NCBI GenBank assembly: GCA_027575765.1
Contig: JANBPT010001056.1
Span: 1-15,599 of the forward strand
Direction: 5' to 3'
Length of the DNA: 15,599 bases
Origin: Tieghemiomyces parasiticus
Lineage: Eukaryota; Kickxellomycota; Dimargaritomycetes; Dimargaritales; Dimargaritaceae
Part shown: piece by piece, positions 9,986 through 15,599 of the stretch
Layout of the letters: every line of letters starts with the position of its first letter
How positions within the stretch are numbered: position 1 is the stretch's first letter
Notes under the pieces: generated by a model
What the model was told of the DNA's origin: nothing
The model's database searches: none
Seen by the model: the letters and a program-made list of their open reading frames with translations, nothing else
Made by a program: the position numbers and the translations under genes

Positions 9986-10003
9986 TTGATTGAATTCAAT
10001 CAA
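9986..10003. repeat. Perfect 18-base palindrome
   Basis: TTGATTGAATTCAATCAA reads the same on both strands with no spacer. A perfect 18-base palindrome is expected about 0.06 times by chance in a window of this size. It could be a dimer binding site or a cruciform-forming sequence; it lies just after the short frame ending at 9982. Confidence 0.7.
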
Positions 10004-11635
10004 GTAATGGACGAAATGAATCGTATCAACTCGAAAATTCTAATCCAGGGGCCTGCTCGTTCAATAAGGTAAGCATCCGGCTAAAAATGATAGCCTGCTG
10101 ACAAGGCCTACTTGGCACACAAGTCCAGTTGACCGGCCAGCCTGAGTGGCGGCGGGAGTTTGCACGCATCCTTGACGTCACGGGCATACATTGCACTGGA
10201 GGTAATAAACGCTCGCAAGTTAATAGTTTAAAGGCCTCCTATGAACGTAGAGTACAACCCTCAACGTCTAAACCAGTATCCGAGACGGTATCGGTCCAAG
10301 AGCTAGCTGACACGCCGGTAGTCATTCCATCGGACCTTTCCAGGCATCACAGCGGGCGATCGACTGAAGATAGGACATCCGGCCATCGTGTATAGTGTTT
10401 AGTATTGACAAGTACAACCCATATACTTTGAAATGCTGCGTCGATGCCGGCAACTGCTTAATCATCGAAATCTGTTTAACTCGTTATCTACCGGAAACTT
10501 AGTCGCCGAGGACTGGATCACGAGGCACATCGTCATGCATTCGAAGGCAATGGTAACTTTGTACTCCCTTGGCTAACCATATACCTCTGGACTAACCGAG
10601 CTGCCTGGGCCATCTGATGTTGACGAGACCCCTTCTCTCGGCCAAAGGATCACCCACTGCTCACCAGATGTTACCTTACCATCCGCCCTATCCTTCAGAG
10701 AAACCCCTCATTTGAATCTCTGGCTTCTTCCGCCCCTCCCGCTCTTTTATTTTTCAATCAACATACCCATGCCCCAGTCATCATCCCATTTAAGTGCATA
10801 AAGTGCTTCCACTTTCTTTCGAGTGTCACCATCGTGTCAATACTCTCTCCTTCCTGACTGCTGTGTTCAAAAGATATGGTACCAGTCCCATTGGAAAGGA
10901 TTGGCCGATTCTGACCCATACAGCGACCCACCTGTGCGACCGGTGCCCTTCCCTTGGCTGCTCAGCTGGACTAGGGTATTTCCATTTTAAATCGATAGGT
11001 AGCAGAATTTGGCAAATGTGGAGTACGGCCACTTACGGGCGGGTGGCTCCTTCACATGGTTGAACATGGATTTCTGATGAGGCGCTAACGGTGGGAGAAT
11101 AAGGTCGAATATCCCACCTCGGCCCCATACGGGATGTAGAGGTTAAGTAGTAGTCGTCGTGGATTACGCTCACCATTCAATCTGTAGCAATGTTTAACCA
11201 TGAATTTTGGCGTAGCAGCTACTAAGTTCCCTGTCGGGGCGTAAGCAGTAGACGAACGGTCGAGGTTGGTAAATAGGTGCGAGCATACTGCCGTAAAGAG
11301 TGGTATCTGGCCGGATGGAGCTTGTAACTATTAATGAAAGTAGACCCCTGTATTAACTAGATTATTGCTACCCGATACAGCGGTTGGACCGATTAGATGT
11401 GTTGAGTTGGTTGCCATGACAGTCAGGGCCGATCGATGAACTGTGACCTAAAAACCGTAAATCAGGGGAGTCCAGCCCACTAAATCACTAGAACGGAAAT
11501 GATCAACTCAGGACTCCAGTTCTGAGACGTCTCTAATCCATGTATGATCGCCCCTCCCCTCCCTTTCACTCGCCTTTGGATATCCGAATCATAAGTTGAC
11601 ATGCAGCTGGCTGACGGCTTTACCATACGCAATAG

Positions 11636-12284
11636 CGTGCATCTCCGGTGACCTATGACGCATCTTCACCTCCCCCCTTTACTCCACAATCGAACCTGCA
11701 AGTTGAGGATATTGTCCACAACTTGGCAGTCACGCTGGTCGATATATTCGGCGATATTATCAACCTGCAGCGCGTTGCATTTCCACCAGAAATAAGTACA
11801 TATACCAATGGTAAGTATTAACACCGTCCACTTATTAGACAACTCACTGACTTGCTCAAGGCCTGTTGCCGACCACCCATTGGCTCAAGTGGAGGGCTAC
11901 AGAGCATCTCACTCCATTACGAGCCTGCCAATGGGTGCGTGTGATACACATCGACAATGAGCCAAACGTTGTTAGAGTATGTAGGTGGACACGCTAAAGG
12001 TACTTTAAAGCCCAGGCGGGATCTAGAACGCCCAACACGTTAGGAAATGGGTTGGGGCGGTTGAGCCTTCCTTGGCTCTCCTGATGCATATCCATCTTAA
12101 ATATGCCGTGAAAAGTAATGTAACGGTGATATACTTGGTTGGTCAGCATGCAGACTACTATATTGCTCTTGCAGTCTCGCTGACGGTCTTGGGCTCATTG
12201 ACACTGACAGCAGCAAGGATATCCTCATTGTCTTCCATTCACTCCTTCCCAGTTGCCCTTTCCATGACGCTAACATCGAGCTAA
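11636..12284 (+). CDS. Possible spliced gene fragment, three open segments and two 50-base introns
   Basis: Segment one (11636-11810) is open in one frame and reads like a helical protein (LQVEDIVHNLAVTLVDIFG). It ends at AATG|GTAAGT. A 50-base intron (11811-11860) with branch-like CTGAC at 11847-11851 and acceptor CAAG leads to segment two (11861-11976), open in the matching frame. That ends at AGA|GTATGT; a second 50-base intron (11977-12026, acceptor TCTAG) leads to segment three (12027-12284). Segment three has a hydrophobic stretch (YYIALAVSLTVLGSLTLT), likely a membrane span, and ends at TAA 12282. Both donors are the best fungal forms and all junctions keep frame. Against it: segment one has no ATG, the first acceptor is AAG, the second has no pyrimidine tract, and choosing open frames after the fact inflates such models. 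No family recognised. Confidence 0.2.
11811..11860 (+). other. Candidate short intron
   Basis: GTAAGT donor, CTGAC branch-like motif with its A ten bases before the AG, total 50 bases. Removing it joins two open segments in phase 1. It is the best-formed short intron candidate in the middle of the window. Confidence 0.25.
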
Positions 12285-13315
12285 ACCCCCCCCCGACCGC
12301 TGACAGGGCTTGCTATCTCAAATATCTGACATTTGTAGCTATGGAAGTGCCGGGTTAGTACATTGAAGGTCTGCCTTATACAGCCTACTACACTAGCCTA
12401 ATTTCCCTCGCCCCACCCTCCTCACATCCCCACGTCCTACACTCTCTCCGCTTCCGTGTATCCACCCGTGTTCAGTCAGCGTTTCAGCCTCCTAAACACA
12501 TTGGTTTTAGCTCCATTACTGGTATACTTGTTTATAGGGGAGGGAAGAGTGGGCGCGGCCTGTGCCCAGATGGTGCTAAAAACTGGCCCTATCTGGCGTC
12601 CTTGTCAAAAAAATAACAACCTAGTCCCATTTTGCAATCTGGGATTCGTGACTGGCGCTGCAATGGCTACTGACGCAGGGTTTTCCCTTGGTGTCACCGA
12701 CACGCCCGCCTTCCTACGCCGACGTCCCCGCACCCTATGCTGAGTCTAGAGTATCCTACTATTGGTGGTCACATACACGACATGGGCAGGCCTGCCTATC
12801 GATTAGCCGAAAAATCGATGCGCACTTTCCCCTCCCCGACACCCACGCCTCATATTACCATGCTCTCCTCTGTCTTTCTCGATTCTTTGACGGACAGCCG
12901 TGGCACTCGGGGCCTTCAGTTCCGGGCTGTATTATAGGTCTATAAAGGCATACGAATAAAATGGGGCAGCCTTACGCCCTTTCGACGTCTCGCCGACCAA
13001 ACTGCTAGGACGGGGTGCCGGAAGGAGTAGGGAATACGGGAAGGCAGACACAGCTGACACCGCCCTATCTCTGTTCTCGTTTTCACCACCCCTCCATTTT
13101 CGCCATCCCCACCCTACCATGGTGTTTTGTTTTATTTTATTTTACTTGTCTCTCCCCTCACTTTCCAGTCTCCGCTACACCTCCCCTACCTCTCTCATCA
13201 CCTATTTCCATCCGCGTGTCCCCTGAATCCTAGCGCAGGGTACCCACCCTCCCCTCCCCCGTTCGGCCTGGCAAAGGTGGAGAAGAGGGGACGTGGCGGG
13301 GGAGAAGGAGATACC
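12285..13315. other. Pyrimidine-rich region without a convincing gene
   Basis: Open frames here (12456-12743 and 12688-12945) begin at GTG or TTG and I see no start or splice evidence for them. CT tracts are dense, at 12400-12450, 12829-12850 and 13075-13260, with a T-rich run at 13127-13146. TTTCCAG near 13168 has a long pyrimidine tract before it and would be a strong 3' splice site; the frame after it continues into the ATG at 13316. Confidence 0.4.
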
Positions 13316-13567
13316 ATGGTAGTGGTGGAATCCCAGAATTCTGGGCACGACACGGCCCTCCCCCTTAAGTCACAGGACCGGCCATTCGCAAGCGACGCTT
13401 CAGCAGGCGGTAGCACCCCCCCCCCTTCCTCCCCACTTCCCTCTCGGGCCGAGATTGATGAAAGGAGGCTGGCTATTCTTTGGTACCAATACGTACGGTG
13501 CTTGGGCACCGTGCAGATGGTCCCCTTTCCTCCCTCCCTTCCTCCCAGCGATCCGGCCTTTGAATGA
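13316..13567 (+). CDS. Possible small protein or N-terminal exon (83 residues)
   Basis: ACCATGG is an ideal start, placed directly after about 240 bases of CT-rich sequence. The frame runs 83 codons to TGA 13565-13567. It begins with a disordered Ser/Pro/Asp-rich part, then a charged and hydrophobic helix-like segment at about 44-58 (AEIDERRLAILWYQY). The same frame is open upstream to about 13127, so a longer exon entered through the acceptor near 13168 is an alternative. TAC|GTACGG near 13493 and TCCTCCCAG near 13549 could bound a 56-base intron, but every joining I tried soon stops. No family recognised. High GC favours chance frames. Confidence 0.28.
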   Translation: MVVVESQNSGHDTALPLKSQDRPFASDASAGGSTPPPSSPLPSRAEIDERRLAILWYQYVRCLGTVQMVPFPPSLPPSDPAFE

Positions 13568-13792
13568 TACGGGACAATGAATATCGTCGTATAGAGCTTG
13601 ACCATGGTCGCACGGGGCAATCTCAGAGCGCTTCCTTGCCAAACCACCCTACCAACACAAGCCAATACACGAAGCAGCCACGGCCTACTAGCTTGACATC
13701 AATCGACCAAGGTCTAGCCTGCAGAAGAGAATGATCGAGAGGGCGAGCAAGAATGGGAGAGAGGAGGGCGTGAAAAAGTCATACATGGCTAT

Positions 13793-14035
13793 ATGTATTA
13801 TCTTTGGCCCTGGGAGTTACACGGGGCCTGTCGACGCGATGAATCGCCAGCCTCACAATTGGATCAAGTGGGGGAGGCGCGTATAATACGAGCGAGGGGG
13901 CTTGACACGGATTGGCACTGTGCGACGGCCGGGTACTACCTTTTAGTCGTGGTCCTACAGGCAGCTAGCAACGGCCTGCTCATTGCGCCGCCATCGTTGC
14001 CGCTGGCTTGGAATGGTTGGTCAAAATGGGGATGA
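13793..14035 (+). CDS. Possible small frame (80 residues)
   Basis: ATG-initiated, 80 codons to TGA. It has a hydrophobic stretch near residues 49-66 (YYLLVVVLQAASNGLLIA) that could span a membrane, and is rich in Trp. A second ATG at 13785 in another frame has a better start context but yields only 33 codons. The dense CT run at 13525-13550 lies about 250 bases upstream, the same spacing as at other candidate starts. No family recognised. Confidence 0.15.
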   Translation: MYYLWPWELHGACRRDESPASQLDQVGEARIIRARGLDTDWHCATAGYYLLVVVLQAASNGLLIAPPSLPLAWNGWSKWG

Positions 14036-14273
14036 AGTAATACCAAGCATGGGCTGTATGGCAGGTACCTCCCCCTCCCTCATCCTCCTCCGCTCTTGCC
14101 GTACATTGTATAGTTAAACCTTGGAGAAACGCAAGTAAGGCCTCCACCAGAATGAGCGGTTATGATGAAATAATGGTTATTGAGATTTCCATTGTGCAGC
14201 CACGCCTCGGAACGGTTAGGACAGTAAACATCAATAAAAAAATCATGCCACCACCTGTATCGCCTTTTCCCCT

Positions 14274-14285
14274 CCCCCCCCCCCC
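14274..14285. repeat. Run of twelve C
   Basis: A pure C12 tract at the end of a pyrimidine-rich stretch, downstream of the minus-strand gene. It is a length-unstable homopolymer and a likely assembly weak point; the complementary G12 could form a G-rich structure. Confidence 0.8.
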
Positions 14286-14351
14286 AGCTCCGTTCCGCTC
14301 TTTTCGCAAACGGCCATCGATTAAGGCTATGAAGAGAGGGGAGAGGGCTAA

Positions 14352-15599
14352 TCATACTGCCAAACAGGTATCTGCCACCCACTGACACATGGGGTTACGG
14401 TGGAGCAGCACGTCCAGGATTCCGGATCCGGGTAATTGGTGGTCCATTACCCCGGTGGTTCCGTTATGAACCTCCCCGTCATGCAACCGGGCCGCTAAAG
14501 ACTCTCGCTGTTCCTCGGGTCCGGCGGTATGGAGGGTACGCAGCCAGCCAACGTACCAGTGAAGGAATTTTTGGAGTTGGGCCTGGCCGGGGCGCCGGGC
14601 GTCCAGACGGTGTACGCCGAGGTCAACCAGGTCTTCCTCCGACATCGGCGTCTGGGTCGTCGGTGGCGCCGGCACCATGTTTACATCCCCATTCTCCCCC
14701 TCCTCCTCCCCCGTACAACGATTAGGATGATTCCTCGCACGTTCGGCCGGCGCGGCACCGGCCGCACTCTGCTCCCCGGTAACCATGAGAACGCCACTGT
14801 AGAGCAAAACGTAACCGACGGTTACTTCCTGGTGGTAGGTTCCCAAGCGACCCTGACTCAGCCACTGCGGTAGCAGATCCTGCAAAAAGACTTGGTAGAG
14901 CGGTGTGGGTACGGCCGGTCTGCTGGCCCCCACGCCGGTCGTCCACAGCGTGGTCAAAATACCAGCGATCAATTCCGCTGTCGCGTAGCAAGGGGGAGGA
15001 AAGGAGGAAGTTAGGAAGGTGGGTGAAATAGTGAGATGGTGTAAGGAATAGAGGATAGTGAGTAAGCGTGTACCTGGTATTTACGTGTAAGAACCGTCGG
15101 CTTCCGCCCAAGTGAAGTGACCCTACACACTTTGTCCCTCTCTCTCTCTCTCTCCCCGCTTTTCTGGGCTAGACCTAGGTCACTAGAGAAGGACGACAGA
15201 AAAAGAAAAACCAGGCGCATAATATATATATATATATATATATATATCGGTCGGACCCAATAAATCAGCGATCACCCTCCCTACTGTTTCCTGCAGGGCG
15301 CGCGTCTAGACCAAGATATGTTCACCCATAAACTTACCCAGTTGTAGCATCGGTGGGTCCGCGGGGGTGGCGCGTAGCACAGGGGCCATCAGCAGACCGA
15401 CCAGCGTTTCAGCATCATAAGTACGAGCCAGGTGGGCCAGCAAGTTCACGTCCACAGGACCCCGACCCGCCCCAGTACCCGTAGCTGATGATGATGACAA
15501 CAACGACGATGACGATGATGACGATGACACCGCCGCTGCGGCGGTTTCCGTTGCGGTGGCGGAGCTCGCCAGGGGAGGCCGCGGGAGGGCGAGTGGGGA
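14352..15599 (-). CDS. C-terminal part of an unidentified helical protein, two exons (5' end outside)
   Basis: Exon one (15599-15338) is open from the window edge and reads a Pro/Ala/Ser-rich linker, then a poly-serine run (visible residues 25-38, interrupted by Leu-Leu), a Gly/Thr linker, and a helical segment (VNLLAHLARTYDAETLVG). It ends at CTGG|GTAAGT. Exon two starts at 14977 after CGACAG and restores the frame in phase 1, so the helix continues smoothly (MLQLAELIAGILTTLW). It then holds several amphipathic helices, an acidic disordered insert (around visible residues 156-190) and further helices to TGA at 14354-14352. About 295 residues are visible. The look is of a large soluble protein built from helical repeats with disordered inserts, as in many nuclear scaffold or transcription proteins, but I cannot name a family. 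The end may be different: GCA|GTATGA at the last codon could be another donor. The plus-strand frame 14529-14873 is its shadow. Confidence 0.7.
15138..15154. repeat. (CT)8 microsatellite
   Basis: An uninterrupted CT repeat of 17 bases inside the intron of the minus-strand gene. It reads as GA on the coding strand, so it is not the polypyrimidine tract of that intron. Confidence 0.85.
15222..15247. repeat. (AT)13 microsatellite
   Basis: Twenty-six bases of perfect AT repeat inside the intron of the minus-strand gene. Likely length-variable between strains and able to form a hairpin or cruciform. Confidence 0.9.
15487..15528 (-). repeat. Serine-codon trinucleotide tract
   Basis: An imperfect run of TCA and TCG codons, with two TTG, on the coding strand; it encodes eight serines, two leucines and four serines in the minus-strand gene. 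The mixed codons suggest an old trinucleotide expansion broken up by point changes while serine was kept. Confidence 0.75.

Larger units (their letters stand above)
14978..15337 (-). other. Intron of the minus-strand gene, 360 bases
   Basis: On the coding strand it has GTAAGT at the start, CCTAACTTCC as a branch motif about 35 bases before the end, a run of C and T, and CGACAG as the acceptor. Splicing joins two helical coding segments in frame (phase 1). It carries two microsatellites. A shorter 47-base alternative ending at CCCTGCAG (15291) runs into a stop soon after. Confidence 0.6.

Noticed and set aside
10007..10395. Possible two-exon gene with AAG|GTAAGC at 10069 and a frame open to 10395 that loosely resembles a SANT/Myb-like helix pattern
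   Set aside because: The ATG at 10007 is not in the frame that would join the second segment at CAG 10128, and the resemblance is too vague to name a domain.
11685..11705. ATCGAACCTG, resembling a reverse-strand tRNA T loop
   Set aside because: The flanking bases do not form the five-base T stem and no other tRNA parts are present.
13198..13665. Minus-strand open frame of 155 codons
   Set aside because: It starts at TTG, is Gly/Arg-rich because it reads the complement of CT-rich DNA, and has no start or splice support.
14529..14873. Plus-strand open frame of 114 codons
   Set aside because: It is antisense to the well-supported minus-strand exon and has the Arg-rich composition of a shadow frame.
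1..15599. CRISPR arrays, transposon ends, long terminal repeats, retroelement or phage genes
   Set aside because: No spaced direct repeats, no long inverted or direct repeats and no recognisable polymerase, integrase or transposase motif on either strand.

Overview
The window looks like eukaryotic nuclear DNA, most probably from a fungus. It has a strong TATA box at a credible distance from an intronless gene for a small secreted protein. It has splice signals of fungal type: GTAAGT and GTATGT donors, CTGAC or CTAAC branch-like motifs, and pyrimidine-rich acceptors. There is no bacterial operon layout, Shine-Dalgarno pattern or tRNA/rRNA. The exact lineage cannot be fixed from sequence alone. 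An early-diverging filamentous fungus is a guess, not a result.

Layout from left to right. Bases 1-462 hold an open frame that enters from outside the window, probably the 3' end of a plus-strand gene, with a possible 49-base intron near its start. Bases 463-1460 are intergenic: repeated CT tracts, then a TATA box at 1321, then the plus-strand gene 1461-2087. That gene is the clearest complete gene here. It encodes a 208-residue protein with a signal peptide and no family I recognise. From 2088 to about 13,300 there is no long open frame on either strand, and the number and size of short frames is about what random sequence gives. Inside this stretch I flag a few short frames with good start contexts (2715, 8058, 9848), two further short frames (8935, 13793), and one spliced set of open segments (11636-12284). 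All are low confidence.

The right end (14352-15599, minus strand) carries the 3' part of a second clear gene. It has an exon with a poly-serine linker, a 360-base intron with good splice signals that contains (AT)13 and (CT)n microsatellites, and a helical, GC-rich C-terminal exon. Its 5' end lies beyond the window and I could not assign it to a family.

The main structure not explained by genes is the octamer CCCCTCCC. It occurs 14 times on the plus strand and twice on the minus strand, and is often 200-330 bases upstream of an ATG. It may be a lineage-specific promoter element. No mobile element, CRISPR array, RNA gene or replication origin could be supported. No functional link between the two clear genes is visible.
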